Assembly (NCBI GenBank): GCA_015063845.1
Contig: SVTJ01000002.1
Coordinates: forward strand, 62,001-126,000
Source of the DNA: Oscillospiraceae bacterium
GTDB taxonomy: Bacteria; Bacillota; Clostridia; Oscillospirales; CAG-272
DNA: 64,000 nt
Direction: 5' to 3'
A model generated the notes under the pieces. That model had not been told where the DNA came from. It did not search any database and saw nothing but the letters and a program-made list of their open reading frames with translations. Below, piece by piece: positions 9,587 to 19,191 of the stretch (its first letter is position 1; the number at the start of each line of letters is the position of its first letter). The position numbers were made by a program, and so were the translations under genes.

Positions 9587-10012
9587 GTGGCGCAGTACGT
9601 AACCGAACAAAAGACAATATTGAAAAAGCTGCTCGTGGATAATTGCGACAGAGCTTATACGGTGGAAGAGCTTGTAAATAAGCTCGAGAACCAAAACAGT
9701 GCCACTTCTCTCGGAAAAAGCACGGTCTACCGACTTATCACAAAGATGGTCGAGGAAGGTACGGTCAAGCGCTTTGTCAGAGGAAACAGCCGAAAGTTTG
9801 CGTATCAGATAGTTATAGGCGAGCATTGTGACTGCCACTTGCATCTTAAATGTACGGATTGCGGAAAGCTCATACATCTTGATGACGGTGTATCGGACGA
9901 GCTGCTTGACAAGGTAAGAAGCGCAAGCGGTTTTTCCGTAAACGAGGAAACCACCGTGCTCTTTGGAAGGTGCGGAGAATGTAAGAAAACTAACGCGGAG
10001 AAAAATGTATAG
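9587..10012 (+). CDS. Fur-family metal regulator, probably Zur
   Basis: A 141-aa DNA-binding repressor. The N-terminal winged helix contains GKSTVYRLITKMVEEG; the C-terminal dimerisation domain carries the His/Cys metal segment GEHCDCHLHLKCTDCGK and a final CGEC, so two CxxC pairs for structural zinc are present. The GTG start is preferred because GGAGG at 9574-9578 is correctly placed. The stop codon directly abuts znuA, which suggests zinc-responsive control (Zur) rather than iron. PerR or Fur cannot be excluded from sequence alone. Confidence 0.88.
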   Translation: MAQYVTEQKTILKKLLVDNCDRAYTVEELVNKLENQNSATSLGKSTVYRLITKMVEEGTVKRFVRGNSRKFAYQIVIGEHCDCHLHLKCTDCGKLIHLDDGVSDELLDKVRSASGFSVNEETTVLFGRCGECKKTNAEKNV

Positions 10013-10960
10013 ATGGTTAAATTTTTAAAAATAACGTCGCTTGTCTTGGCGATATTCCTTTTTGTCGGCGTTTTTGTCGGCTGTGCGGGGAAGAAGGATG
10101 GCGACGGAGGGATAAAGATACTTTGCAGCGTATTCCCCGAATACGATTGGGTGAGAAATATAGTCGGTGACGCCGATGGCGTCGAAGTGGAGCTGCTTGT
10201 ATCCAACGGACAGGAGCTGCATAGCTACGAAGCCTCTCCTAAAGATATAATGGATATAAAGGAAAGCGACGTCGTGATAAGCGTTGGAGGGACTTCAGAT
10301 GCTTGGATAAGCGAAGCAATAGACGGCTCGGATGCAAAGCATATCAAGCTTACAAAGATAGATGGAATAGCACTGCGCGAGGTACGCGCACATAGCAGTG
10401 ACCACGAAGATGAGCACGATCATGAGCATACAGAGATAGACGAGCACGTGTGGCTGTCGCTGAAAAATGCCGAAATAATAGTGGAATATTTGAGTGAGGA
10501 GCTGTCTGCACTCGACAAAAACAATGCCGAAAAATACAAAACAAACGCGGAAAAATACATAGGAGAGTTGAAAAGTCTCGATCAAAGAATGACGAATATT
10601 TCAACCGAGGCGCATACGCTGCTGTTTGCCGACCGATTTCCGTTCGTCTACCTTCTTGAGGATTACGGAATTGGCTATTACGCCGCTTTCGAGGGGTGCA
10701 GCTCGGATATAAGCTGGACACCCGAGACTACCGTTGACCTCGCCTCAAGACTTGACGCGTCAAACGAAAAATATCTTTTTGTTACCGAGAGCTCGGACGG
10801 AGAGCTTGCAAAGCTTGTCATTTCTACGTCCGCAGGCGGCGGACAAACAGTGGTTCTGAATTCTATGCAGTCGGTCTCAATAACAGCCGCAGAAACGACG
10901 AGTTACGTTAAAATAATGACCGAAAACGTAGAGGCGCTTGAGCGCATTTTGGGAGATTGA
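10013..10960 (+). CDS. znuA: Zinc ABC transporter substrate-binding lipoprotein
   Basis: A 315-aa cluster A-I solute-binding protein. It has a signal peptide with lipobox FVGC (Cys24), the early conserved SVFPEYDW segment, a His/Asp/Glu-rich loop (HSSDHEDEHDHEH) typical of ZnuA, and EHVWLSLKNAEI just after it. It is cotranscribed with the Fur-like regulator (adjacent stop and start). No ATPase or permease gene follows; secG with its own promoter comes next, so ZnuBC must be encoded elsewhere. Confidence 0.9.
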   Translation: MVKFLKITSLVLAIFLFVGVFVGCAGKKDGDGGIKILCSVFPEYDWVRNIVGDADGVEVELLVSNGQELHSYEASPKDIMDIKESDVVISVGGTSDAWISEAIDGSDAKHIKLTKIDGIALREVRAHSSDHEDEHDHEHTEIDEHVWLSLKNAEIIVEYLSEELSALDKNNAEKYKTNAEKYIGELKSLDQRMTNISTEAHTLLFADRFPFVYLLEDYGIGYYAAFEGCSSDISWTPETTVDLASRLDASNEKYLFVTESSDGELAKLVISTSAGGGQTVVLNSMQSVSITAAETTSYVKIMTENVEALERILGD

Positions 10961-11003
10961 TTGGCGTCGAATGGCAAAAAAATCAAAAAAGTTAAAAAAA
11001 GTA

Positions 11004-11032
11004 TTGATTTTTCCAAAGCTTTGTGGTAGAAT
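11004..11032 (+). promoter_or_regulatory. Promoter of secG
   Basis: TTGATT at 11004-11009 and TAGAAT at 11027-11032 are 17 bases apart, with an extended -10 (TGG before TAGAAT). Confidence 0.65.
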
Positions 11033-11101
11033 ACTATTTGCTAATGAATTGTTCTGCCGAGGGAGACCGAGGCGTTAAAACTATTTTGGAGGTGTATAAC
11101 G

Positions 11102-11347
11102 ATGGGAACGTTGGAGATGGTTCTTGGCATCATCATTCTTGTGATGTCCGCTATAATAGTAGCATTAGTCCTTTGCCAGTCGGGTAAGGACAAGAGACTT
11201 TCCGGCGCGATTGCCGGTGCAGCTGAGACCTTTTTTGCAAAGGGACAGAGCAAAAAGAGAGATAAGATACTTTCCGCTATAACGACTGTGATGTCATTCA
11301 TGCTTGTTGTTTTGGTAGTAGTTCTTTATATCCATATTGCTGCGTAA
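11102..11347 (+). CDS. secG: Preprotein translocase subunit SecG
   Basis: An 81-aa protein with two membrane helices (about residues 4-25 and 59-78) joined by a loop containing the QSGKDKRLSGAI-type segment, which fits SecG of the SecYEG channel. GGAGGT precedes the ATG with good spacing. It has its own promoter and terminator. Confidence 0.92.
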   Translation: MGTLEMVLGIIILVMSAIIVALVLCQSGKDKRLSGAIAGAAETFFAKGQSKKRDKILSAITTVMSFMLVVLVVVLYIHIAA

Positions 11348-11370
11348 GTAATAGGCAAACGAAGTCAATA

Positions 11371-11417
11371 AAAAAGAGTGAACGCTCAGCAGATGCTTGC
11401 GGCGTTCACTCTTTTTT
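11371..11417 (+). terminator. Intrinsic terminator of secG
   Basis: A 15-bp stem, AAAAAGAGTGAACGC with GCGTTCACTCTTTTT, is followed by further T residues. Confidence 0.85.
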
Positions 11418-11502
11418 GTTTGTGTGCTTGGCGATTTTGCGAAAAAAAGACAAAAAATGTGCAAAATCGGCTTTGTTTTTTGCTTTTTTCGACGGCTTTT
11501 TG

Positions 11503-11531
11503 TTGACTTTTCATATATGTTGTGATATAAT
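11503..11531 (+). promoter_or_regulatory. Promoter of the surface-glycan operon
   Basis: TTGACT at 11503-11508 and TATAAT at 11526-11531 with a 17-base spacer and extended -10 TGATATAAT. No other good promoter was seen before 27.4 kb. Confidence 0.8.
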
Positions 11532-11595
11532 AAGAAGTAATAATTATAATGGGTGGAGTGTGCGAAGCTCACACAGTGATATTATGGAGGCAGCT

Positions 11596-12816
11596 ATGAG
11601 TGAAAAGATGAATATTCCGTTTTCTCCCCCCGACGTGGGAGAGCAAGAGATCAACGAGGTCGCAGAGGCGCTTCGTTCGGGTTGGATAACTACGGGTCCG
11701 AGAACAAAGAAGCTTGAAAGAAACGTCGCAGACTACGTAGGCGCTCCTATGAGCGTGTGCCTCAATTCCCAAACGGCATGCGCGGAAATGGCGCTTCGTT
11801 TGCTTGGCGTCGGAGATGGCGACGAGGTGATAACCTCTGCGTATACTTATACGGCATCGGCATCCGTTATAGACCACGTAGGAGCAAAGATCGTGCTCGT
11901 TGACACTCAAAAAGATAGCCTTGAGATAGATTACGATGCGCTTGAAGCGGCAATAAACGAAAAGACAAAGGCGATAATTCCCGTGGATATAGCGGGTATT
12001 CCTTGCGATTATGATAGAATATATGAGATAGTTGAGCGCAAGAAGGGGCTGTTCTCTGCTAAGGGACGCATTCAGGAGGCGCTTGGCAGAGTGGCAGTGA
12101 TGGCAGATACCGCTCATTCATTTGGCGCGAGCCGAAAGGGAACTATGGCGGGAATGCTGGCGGACTTTTCGTCTTTCTCGTTCCACGCGGTGAAAAATCT
12201 TACTACCGCCGAGGGCGGAGCGCTCACTTGGCGAACTATCGAAGGCATCGACGATACAGAGATATATAAGCAGCTTCAGCTCTTTAGCTTGCACGGTCAG
12301 AGCAAGGACGCTCTTGCCAAAACTCAACTTGGAGCTTGGGAATACGATATTGTCGGTACGTGGTATAAGTGCAATATGACCGACGTCGCGGCTGCTATCG
12401 GTCTTGTACAGCTCGAAAGATACACGGAGCTGTTGGCGAGAAGAAAAGAGATAATAAAGAGATATGATGCGGCATTCAAGCCGCTTGGCGTGGAGACACT
12501 GGAGCATTATACCGAGGAGTACACCTCGTCGGGTCACTTGTATCTCACACGCATTCCGAATATTACGGCAGAGCAGAGAAACGAGATAATAATCAAGATG
12601 GCGGAGAGGGGAGTTGCATGCAACGTCCACTATAAGCCGTTGCCGATGCATACGGCGTACAAAAAGCTGGGATTTGATATCGCAGACTATCCCAACGCGT
12701 ACGCACACTTTGCAAACGAGATAACACTCCCGCTTCATACCTGCCTTACGGATGAGCAGATAGAGTACGTTATAGGAAATTATTGTGAAGTGCTTAAGGA
12801 ATATATTGGAGACTGA
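11596..12816 (+). CDS. DegT/DnrJ/EryC1/StrS sugar aminotransferase
   Basis: A 406-aa PLP-dependent aminotransferase of nucleotide-linked keto-sugars, similar in type to PglE/ArnB. The PLP lysine is Lys200 in FHAVKNLTTAEGG; DTAHSFGA supplies the conserved Asp and His. The start at 11596 has GGAGG six bases upstream. It opens the glycan operon, two bases before the priming transferase, so it likely makes the amino sugar that is primed onto undecaprenyl phosphate. The sugar dehydratase that would supply its substrate is not in the window. Confidence 0.93.
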   Translation: MSEKMNIPFSPPDVGEQEINEVAEALRSGWITTGPRTKKLERNVADYVGAPMSVCLNSQTACAEMALRLLGVGDGDEVITSAYTYTASASVIDHVGAKIVLVDTQKDSLEIDYDALEAAINEKTKAIIPVDIAGIPCDYDRIYEIVERKKGLFSAKGRIQEALGRVAVMADTAHSFGASRKGTMAGMLADFSSFSFHAVKNLTTAEGGALTWRTIEGIDDTEIYKQLQLFSLHGQSKDALAKTQLGAWEYDIVGTWYKCNMTDVAAAIGLVQLERYTELLARRKEIIKRYDAAFKPLGVETLEHYTEEYTSSGHLYLTRIPNITAEQRNEIIIKMAERGVACNVHYKPLPMHTAYKKLGFDIADYPNAYAHFANEITLPLHTCLTDEQIEYVIGNYCEVLKEYIGD

Positions 12817-12818
12817 CG

Positions 12819-13454
12819 ATGTATAAGAAATTTTTTAAGAGACTGATAGACATAATCATAGGACTTTTGGCTCTGCCCTTCGTCCTGCTTGCGATCATTA
12901 TTTTCGCTCCCATCATCTATTTTACCGACAAGGGCCCTGTTTTCTATAATGCGCCACGTGTCGGTAAAGACGGCAAGGTGTTCAAAATGTTCAAGCTTCG
13001 TTCTATGTATGTGAACGCGCCTGACATACGAAATGCCGACGGTTCTACATATAACGCGGCTGATGATCCGCGCGTTACAAAAATAGGAAGAATCATGAGA
13101 AAGCTCTCAATAGATGAGCTTCCTCAAATACTTAACGTTATTTTGGGACATATGAGTTTTATAGGTCCGCGTCCTGCTACACCTAAGATACTCGACGATC
13201 TGACCCCGCTGAAGCAAGAGCGCTTGAAGGTGCGTCCGGGAATCACGGGATATACTCAGATGATGTACCGAAACAGCGCGCAGGGCGATGCTCGTTATGA
13301 GTCGGACAAGTTTTATGTAGAGAACGTCAGCTTCGTGCTAGACGTAAAGATACTTTTTAAGACGGTAATAAAAGTAATAAAGCGCGAAAACATATATAAC
13401 ACGGTCAGCCAAACCACACAAGAAGAAAAAACTGAAGAAAAGGTAGGAAAATAA
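12819..13454 (+). CDS. Undecaprenyl-phosphate sugar phosphotransferase, PglC type
   Basis: A 211-aa monotopic phosphoglycosyl transferase that starts a surface glycan by moving a sugar-1-phosphate to undecaprenyl phosphate. It has one re-entrant hydrophobic segment (about residues 8-35), then KMFKLRSM, the catalytic Asp/Glu in LSIDELPQ, and the family block FIGPRPATP and VRPGITGYTQ. The size fits the short PglC/WcaJ-C class without a long N-terminal extension. Confidence 0.94.
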   Translation: MYKKFFKRLIDIIIGLLALPFVLLAIIIFAPIIYFTDKGPVFYNAPRVGKDGKVFKMFKLRSMYVNAPDIRNADGSTYNAADDPRVTKIGRIMRKLSIDELPQILNVILGHMSFIGPRPATPKILDDLTPLKQERLKVRPGITGYTQMMYRNSAQGDARYESDKFYVENVSFVLDVKILFKTVIKVIKRENIYNTVSQTTQEEKTEEKVGK

Positions 13455-13455
13455 T

Positions 13456-14727
13456 ATGAGACACGATGGAAAAACATTACTTATTCTTGGCGCAACGGCA
13501 TACTCCATAAACGTTATAAAGATAGCTAAAGGCATGGGCGCAAGAACTATAGTTGTCGACCCCGTTATCGGCGCTCCCGCTAAGGAGCATGCGGATATGT
13601 TTTATGATGTTGACACAACGGACATTGACAAGCTCTATGATATAGCAATAAAGGAAAAGGTCGATGGAATATTCACAGGATATTCGGACGTTAATTTGTT
13701 CTCTTGTCGTGCTTTGTGCGATAAGCTCGGTCTGAATTTTTACGGATCTCTCGAAAATCTTAAAAAAACGACCGATAAGCTTATGTTTAAAGACATGTGC
13801 CGCAAATATGGCGTAGGAACGGTTCCTCAGTATGACGAATCGGAGCTTGCAAGCATTCCGTATCCGATAATTATAAAGCCCGCGGATAGCTGGGGAAGTA
13901 AGGGTATATCCGTTTGCTATTCATACGATGATACTCCTGCCGCTGTTGAAAAGGCGCGCAAATATTCAAAGACCAACCAGATCATAGTTGAAAAGTATAT
14001 GGGCGGTTGTGAGGTGGTTAACTTCGACTACGTGATGCAAGACGGCAAGATATTGCTAAGTGCGGTTGGAGACAGATACGTTAATACAGAACAGAAGGGA
14101 CTTTCTCCTTTGACGGCTGCCGGCGTTTACCCCTCAAAGTATTTGAAGGAATACGTTGAAACGGTTGACGGAAAGGTCAAGGAAATGTTCTACGGAGAGG
14201 GAATGTACAACGGTACTGCGTTTATTCAGTCTTTCTATGAAGACGGAAAGTTCTATTTCTTTGAAATGGGTTACAGAACGGGTGGCGGACAGGGTTCTAT
14301 TCCACTAAAGGTAATTTGCGATCTTGATTATGTTGAGTGTCTTATAAATTTTGCGTTTACAGGCAAAATGTCCGATAGAGATCTTTCGAAATACGCAAAT
14401 CCCGTATATGAAAAATGCTCTTGCGCGGTAGTTACGATACTCAAGAGCGGTGTTATTGCTAAGATAGAGGGAATGGCAGAGATAGCTGCGTTGCCTGAAA
14501 ACATAAATATTACCCAGTTTTATAGAGAGGGTGAAGAAGTAAAGCAGAGCGTTATTGGTAATCTTGGTCAGAGCTTATGCAGAATGCATTTCGTTGCCGA
14601 CAATTGGGAGCAGCTGTATAAGGCAGTTAATTTTGCCTTCAACACTCTTAAGGTTACTTCAACTGACGGAGATAATATGATAGTTGCGGGTGGATTTGAC
14701 GGTTCCGCTTTGCTTGAAAGAAAATAA
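13456..14727 (+). CDS. ATP-grasp domain ligase
   Basis: A 423-aa protein of the ATP-grasp superfamily (PylC/CarB-like). An N-terminal Rossmann-like preATP-grasp domain (about 1-110) precedes the ATP-grasp core with IIKPADSWGSKGIS and VEKYMGGCEV. The acceptor substrate cannot be read from sequence. Its place directly after PglC and next to the aminotransferase is a recurring arrangement, which suggests it adds an amino acid or acyl group to the amino sugar. That role is inference. Confidence 0.85.
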   Translation: MRHDGKTLLILGATAYSINVIKIAKGMGARTIVVDPVIGAPAKEHADMFYDVDTTDIDKLYDIAIKEKVDGIFTGYSDVNLFSCRALCDKLGLNFYGSLENLKKTTDKLMFKDMCRKYGVGTVPQYDESELASIPYPIIIKPADSWGSKGISVCYSYDDTPAAVEKARKYSKTNQIIVEKYMGGCEVVNFDYVMQDGKILLSAVGDRYVNTEQKGLSPLTAAGVYPSKYLKEYVETVDGKVKEMFYGEGMYNGTAFIQSFYEDGKFYFFEMGYRTGGGQGSIPLKVICDLDYVECLINFAFTGKMSDRDLSKYANPVYEKCSCAVVTILKSGVIAKIEGMAEIAALPENINITQFYREGEEVKQSVIGNLGQSLCRMHFVADNWEQLYKAVNFAFNTLKVTSTDGDNMIVAGGFDGSALLERK

Positions 14728-14834
14728 GAACAGTTAAAAGCTTTGCGCGATATTTCTTGCGGTGAAAAACACCTGAGTTGGGTTGATAAGTACACAGCTT
14801 AAGGAAATAAGTATATTTGCGGTTGGAGAAACAT

Positions 14835-16088
14835 ATGAAGATATTAAAATTGCCGGCATATCACGATCCCGAACAAACAGCTAGCTCCCATTTGGCGCAC
14901 GACCTTGAGGATGCGTATATTGCTGCGGGAATTGTAACAGAAGTATATTGTCCTACTCCTACAAGAGGTATTTCGGACGATATAAGAAAAAAATACAAAA
15001 AGATAAAACTTGAGGAGACGTATGAAGGCAAGATAATCGTTCATCGTTTCTCTATGTTCCGAGAGGGAAAAAATCCAATACAGAGAGCATTGCGTTACGT
15101 TCTTGTTAATTTCAAACAGTATAACAAGGGAAGCGGAGCAGAGAATATCGACGTTATAATGTCAGGAAGCACTCCGCCCACACAAGGGATGCTTTGTGCA
15201 AAAGTAAAAAAGAAGCTATCTCGAAGGTACAAAAGAGAAGTACCTATGATCTTGGCTCTTCAGGATATCTTCCCCGATTCTCTCGTTACCGCAAAGATGA
15301 CCAAGAAGGGCTCGCTTATATGGAAGATAGGCAGAAAGATAGAGGATTATACCTATAAGAATGCCGATAAGATAATCGTTATCAGCGAGGACTTTAAGAA
15401 AAACATTATGGAAAAGGGAGTTCCCGAGGATAAGATCGTTGTTGTCCCTAACTGGGTGGATTCCGAAAAGGTATATCCCATCGAAAGAAAAGACAATATT
15501 CTCTTTGAGAGATACGGACTTGATAAGGACAAGTTCTACGTAACGTATAGCGGAAATATCGGACATTCACAGAATATGAGAATGCTTCTCGATGCCGCAA
15601 AGCAGCTCCGCGACACGCTTCCCGACCTGCGCTTTGTGCTCATAGGAGAGGGCGCGGCAAAGGAAGAGGTTGAAAAGGCTATTGCGGACGAGGGAGTGGA
15701 TACCGTTATTATGCTTCCGTTCCAGCCTTATGAGGATATCGCTCACGTGTTCAGTCTTGGTGATGCCGGACTAATAATATCCAAGTCGGGTACGGGAAAT
15801 AACTCCGTGCCGAGTAAAACGTGGAGCATTATGGCGGCGGCACGTCCCGTGCTTGCGTCGTTTGACGAGGGAAGCGCACTGTCTAACCTTATTGCAGAGG
15901 TCGGTTGCGGTGTAACTGCTAAGGCTGACGACATAGACGAGCTTAAGGCGGCGATCGTCAAGCTTTATGAGAATAGGGATAACAATTCCGCGATGGGAGC
16001 GCTCGGCAGAGCATACCTTAAAGAGTATCTCGATAAGGATAAGTGCGTCGGAATGTACGTAGAAACTATAAAGAATTCTGTAAAATAA
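14835..16088 (+). CDS. Glycosyltransferase family 4 (WbuB-like)
   Basis: A 417-aa retaining GT-B enzyme that likely transfers the second sugar of the repeat unit on the cytoplasmic side. It has the KIIVISEDFK and IVVVPNWVD segments between the two domains, YSGNIGHSQN at the start of the C-terminal domain, and a SKSGTGNNSVPSKTWSIMA nucleotide-sugar site. ATG 14835 is chosen with GGAG seven bases upstream. A 107-base gap precedes it; I see no promoter or terminator there. Confidence 0.9.
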   Translation: MKILKLPAYHDPEQTASSHLAHDLEDAYIAAGIVTEVYCPTPTRGISDDIRKKYKKIKLEETYEGKIIVHRFSMFREGKNPIQRALRYVLVNFKQYNKGSGAENIDVIMSGSTPPTQGMLCAKVKKKLSRRYKREVPMILALQDIFPDSLVTAKMTKKGSLIWKIGRKIEDYTYKNADKIIVISEDFKKNIMEKGVPEDKIVVVPNWVDSEKVYPIERKDNILFERYGLDKDKFYVTYSGNIGHSQNMRMLLDAAKQLRDTLPDLRFVLIGEGAAKEEVEKAIADEGVDTVIMLPFQPYEDIAHVFSLGDAGLIISKSGTGNNSVPSKTWSIMAAARPVLASFDEGSALSNLIAEVGCGVTAKADDIDELKAAIVKLYENRDNNSAMGALGRAYLKEYLDKDKCVGMYVETIKNSVK

Positions 16089-16099
16089 AGGGGATCTCT

Positions 16100-17296
16100 A
16101 TGAAATACCTTTGGATAGGCGTTGGAAACTCTGAAGAGGGGCGTGCGCACATATTAAAAAATGGCGGCAAGCTTTTGTCAGCGGAGATATCTAACGATGC
16201 TCTGGTTGCGGGCCTTGATGCGAACGGTGTTTTTTGTGATATGATCAATTCAAGCCGTATTGCTGCTTATCCCAAATACCCGGAAAAAAGAATAAAGCCC
16301 TATACTTGGACTACCGCAAACGGTGCAGAATGTCAAAACGTCGGATATTTGAACTTAAAATATATCAACCTGCTATCCAAGAAAAAGTCGCTTGTCAAGG
16401 CGGCGAGGGAGTGGGCAAAAAAACATAAAAATGAGGATGTTACGGTATTCGTTTATCAGATGCATACCCCATTTATGGCAGCGGCAAGTGCTGTGAAAAA
16501 GCTTATCCCAAATGCGAAATTTGTATTGATAGTGCCTGACCTCCCCCAGTTTATGGATATGAACATGTCGCGCCTTAAGAAAACACTTAAGGCTATTGAC
16601 TGGAAAAACATACGAAAGCTTATGAAGTCAGTCGATAAATACATACTTTATTCAAAGCATATGGCAGAGTATCTTTGTCTCGCGGACGGAACGTGGACGG
16701 TAATGGAAGGCTCGTATGACGCGTCTTTGCTTGTTGAGGACAAGGACGTGCAGAAGAACGAGAGCAAGATATCCGTTATGTATTCGGGCGTGCTTGACCT
16801 TCGCTACGGTATCAGGGAGCTGCTTGATGCGTTCGAGCATCTTGACGGAGACTACGAGCTTTGGCTGACAGGTAACGGAAATGCCGTTCCACTTATAAAC
16901 GAAAGAGCAGAGAAGGATGAGCGCATAAAGTTTTACGGATACTTGCCGTCGCGCTACGAGCTTCTCAAAAAGCAGAGAGAGGCAACTATGCTCATAAGCA
17001 CGAGAGATCCCTCTGAGCAGGCTTCGGCATATTGCTTTCCATCGAAGATATTTGAGTATATGGTTTCGGGAAATCCCGTTATATCGACAGAGATAAAGGG
17101 AATACCCGACGAATACTTCGATTATCTCGTTCCGCTAAAGACAATATCTCCCGAGGAGATAGCGGGAACGATAAAAAAGGTTGCAGATATGGATGCGGCG
17201 CAAAGAAAAGCTGTTGGCGACGGCGGAAGAAGATTTATTCTTGAGAAAAAGAATAATGTCGCTCAGGCTAAAAAAATGATTGAATTTGTGGAGTGA
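16100..17296 (+). CDS. Glycosyltransferase family 4
   Basis: A 398-aa GT-B glycosyltransferase. The C-terminal domain has MYSGVLDLRYGIRELLDA, LWLTGNGNA and the donor-site segment FPSKIFEYMVSGNPVIST. The N-terminal half is divergent, so acceptor and sugar are unknown. AAGGGG precedes ATG 16100, 11 bases after the previous stop. Confidence 0.9.
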   Translation: MKYLWIGVGNSEEGRAHILKNGGKLLSAEISNDALVAGLDANGVFCDMINSSRIAAYPKYPEKRIKPYTWTTANGAECQNVGYLNLKYINLLSKKKSLVKAAREWAKKHKNEDVTVFVYQMHTPFMAAASAVKKLIPNAKFVLIVPDLPQFMDMNMSRLKKTLKAIDWKNIRKLMKSVDKYILYSKHMAEYLCLADGTWTVMEGSYDASLLVEDKDVQKNESKISVMYSGVLDLRYGIRELLDAFEHLDGDYELWLTGNGNAVPLINERAEKDERIKFYGYLPSRYELLKKQREATMLISTRDPSEQASAYCFPSKIFEYMVSGNPVISTEIKGIPDEYFDYLVPLKTISPEEIAGTIKKVADMDAAQRKAVGDGGRRFILEKKNNVAQAKKMIEFVE

Positions 17297-17303
17297 TATT
17301 ACA

Positions 17304-18089
17304 ATGTCTAAGCCATTTTTTACGATAGCAGTTGTAAGCCTTAATGCCGAAAAATTAATAAAAATGACGATAGACTCAGCTCTTGAGCAGACAATTGACG
17401 ATTATGAGATAATCGTCAAGGACGGGCTTTCCAAAGACGGAACCGTTTCACAGATCCCCTCGGATCCCAAGATAAAGCTGTATGAGGAAAGCGACAAGAG
17501 TATTTATGATGCGATGAATCAAGCCATTGGGCATTCGTCGGGAAAATACGTTATTTTTATGAATTGCGGTGACGTTTTCGCGTCTAATGACGTTCTTGAA
17601 AAAATAAAAGAGGGTATTGGCGACGGACAGTACGGAATGGTGTACGGAGATTACACCAGAGACGGTATTGTGCATAAGCAGCCGAGCGTGCTTTCGAGAT
17701 TTTATATGTATAGAACTCCGCTTTGCCATCAGACGATATTTTTTGACGGAGAGTATCTGAGAGATGGGAACGTGTACAATACGGACTATAAAATACTTGG
17801 TGACTACGACCTCGAACTAAGAATAATGGTGAACAAGCCGACAAAATACATAAATTGTACTGTTTGCGCTTACCTCGGAGGCGGTGTTTCCGAATCGGAA
17901 AAGGGGATCCGTCAAAAGAAATCGGAGCGCGAGCGTATTTTGAAGAACAATTACACAAAAAAGGAAAGAGTAAAGTTTTACGTTCACAGGAAGTTGACGT
18001 TTCCTAAATTGCGTTCAAAGCTGGTTCGATCCAAGAATCCAATGATAAAAAAGCTATATCAGAAAACGGTTAATTCCTTAAATCGTTAA
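17304..18089 (+). CDS. Glycosyltransferase family 2 (WcaE-like)
   Basis: A 261-aa inverting GT-A enzyme starting MSKPFFTIAVVSLNAEKL. It shows the nucleotide-binding KDGLSKDGT motif, MNQAIGHSSGKYVIFMNCGD (a variant of the DxD motif) and the short C-terminus of colanic-acid type GT2 enzymes. No membrane anchor is seen. ATG 17304 follows the previous stop by seven bases. Confidence 0.88.
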   Translation: MSKPFFTIAVVSLNAEKLIKMTIDSALEQTIDDYEIIVKDGLSKDGTVSQIPSDPKIKLYEESDKSIYDAMNQAIGHSSGKYVIFMNCGDVFASNDVLEKIKEGIGDGQYGMVYGDYTRDGIVHKQPSVLSRFYMYRTPLCHQTIFFDGEYLRDGNVYNTDYKILGDYDLELRIMVNKPTKYINCTVCAYLGGGVSESEKGIRQKKSERERILKNNYTKKERVKFYVHRKLTFPKLRSKLVRSKNPMIKKLYQKTVNSLNR

Positions 18090-18104
18090 AGTTTTGGAGA
18101 AAGT

Positions 18105-19181
18105 ATGAAAATTTGTTTTTGCATAGGAAAATTGACCTTCAGCGGAGCTGAAAATGTAATAAGGTATCTTGCGGGAGAGCTTATAAAGAAAGGGTACGAT
18201 GTGTCTGTTGTGCTAACGGGCGAGATGCCGGGAGAGAACGATTCGATAGAAGGATTAACTGTGGAGGGCGCAATAGTTCGCGGAAGCGGAATAAAGAATA
18301 CGGTTAAGCGTATACTTGCCGTTCGCAGAGCCCTGAAAAAGCTTCGCCCTGATGTGTTTGTTATATTTAACTTTGCAATGGCGTTTACTGCTGTTCCCGC
18401 TGCTATGTTCTTTAGAAAAACAAAGGTCGTAGTTTGCGAAAGAAACGATCCTACGTCAGTACCACCAAGCAAAAAAAGACAAAAGGCAAGAAATTTTGTA
18501 TTTGGTTTGTCAGACGTATGTGTCTCTCAGACGGATAACATAGCGGAGTATTTCAAAGACGTTGTAAAGAACAATGTCGTCATTCCAAATCCTATCAGAG
18601 CAAGGGGAGAGATGTGCGCGGATGTTTCCGAAAGAAGCCGAGTGTTTGCAACGGTCGCGCGACTTGATGATTATCAAAAAAATCAAACGATGATGATTCG
18701 CGCATTTGCCTCTGTCGTAAAAAAACATCCGGAATATGAGCTTCATTTTCTCGGAAGTGGCCCCGACCTGGAAAAATACACGAAATTAATATCAGAGCTT
18801 GGTATAGAGGATAACGTGAGGTTGCTCGGGAATGTAGCGGCACCTTTGGATTACATAAGGAATTGCAGAGGATTTTTGCTTTCTTCCAAATACGAAGGAA
18901 TGCCAAATGCTTTGATAGAGGCTATGTCTATCGGTCTACCCTGTGTTTCGACTGATTGTCTGGGCGGTGGAGCGGCAGCTTTGATCGCTGATGGCGAGAA
19001 CGGATTTTTGGTTGGATTGAATGATGAGACGGCGTTTGCCGACCGCATTTGTAAGCTCATAGAGGACGACGAGCTTTGCAGAAAACTCGGTAATAGTGCA
19101 TACGAGATCAACGAAACGTTGAACGGCGAAAAGATAGTTTCAAAGTGGGAGAGTTTGTTCGATAGCTGCTCGCAAAAATAG
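18105..19181 (+). CDS. Glycosyltransferase family 4
   Basis: A 358-aa GT-B enzyme starting MKICFCIGKLTFSGAENV. It has VVCERNDPTSVPPSKKR in the acceptor domain, VARLDDYQKNQ at the interdomain region and SSKYEGMPNALIEAMSIGLP as the EX7E-type donor site. This arrangement is common in polysaccharide loci. It is closely packed with its neighbours. Confidence 0.92.
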   Translation: MKICFCIGKLTFSGAENVIRYLAGELIKKGYDVSVVLTGEMPGENDSIEGLTVEGAIVRGSGIKNTVKRILAVRRALKKLRPDVFVIFNFAMAFTAVPAAMFFRKTKVVVCERNDPTSVPPSKKRQKARNFVFGLSDVCVSQTDNIAEYFKDVVKNNVVIPNPIRARGEMCADVSERSRVFATVARLDDYQKNQTMMIRAFASVVKKHPEYELHFLGSGPDLEKYTKLISELGIEDNVRLLGNVAAPLDYIRNCRGFLLSSKYEGMPNALIEAMSIGLPCVSTDCLGGGAAALIADGENGFLVGLNDETAFADRICKLIEDDELCRKLGNSAYEINETLNGEKIVSKWESLFDSCSQK

Positions 19182-19191
19182 GAGGATGATG

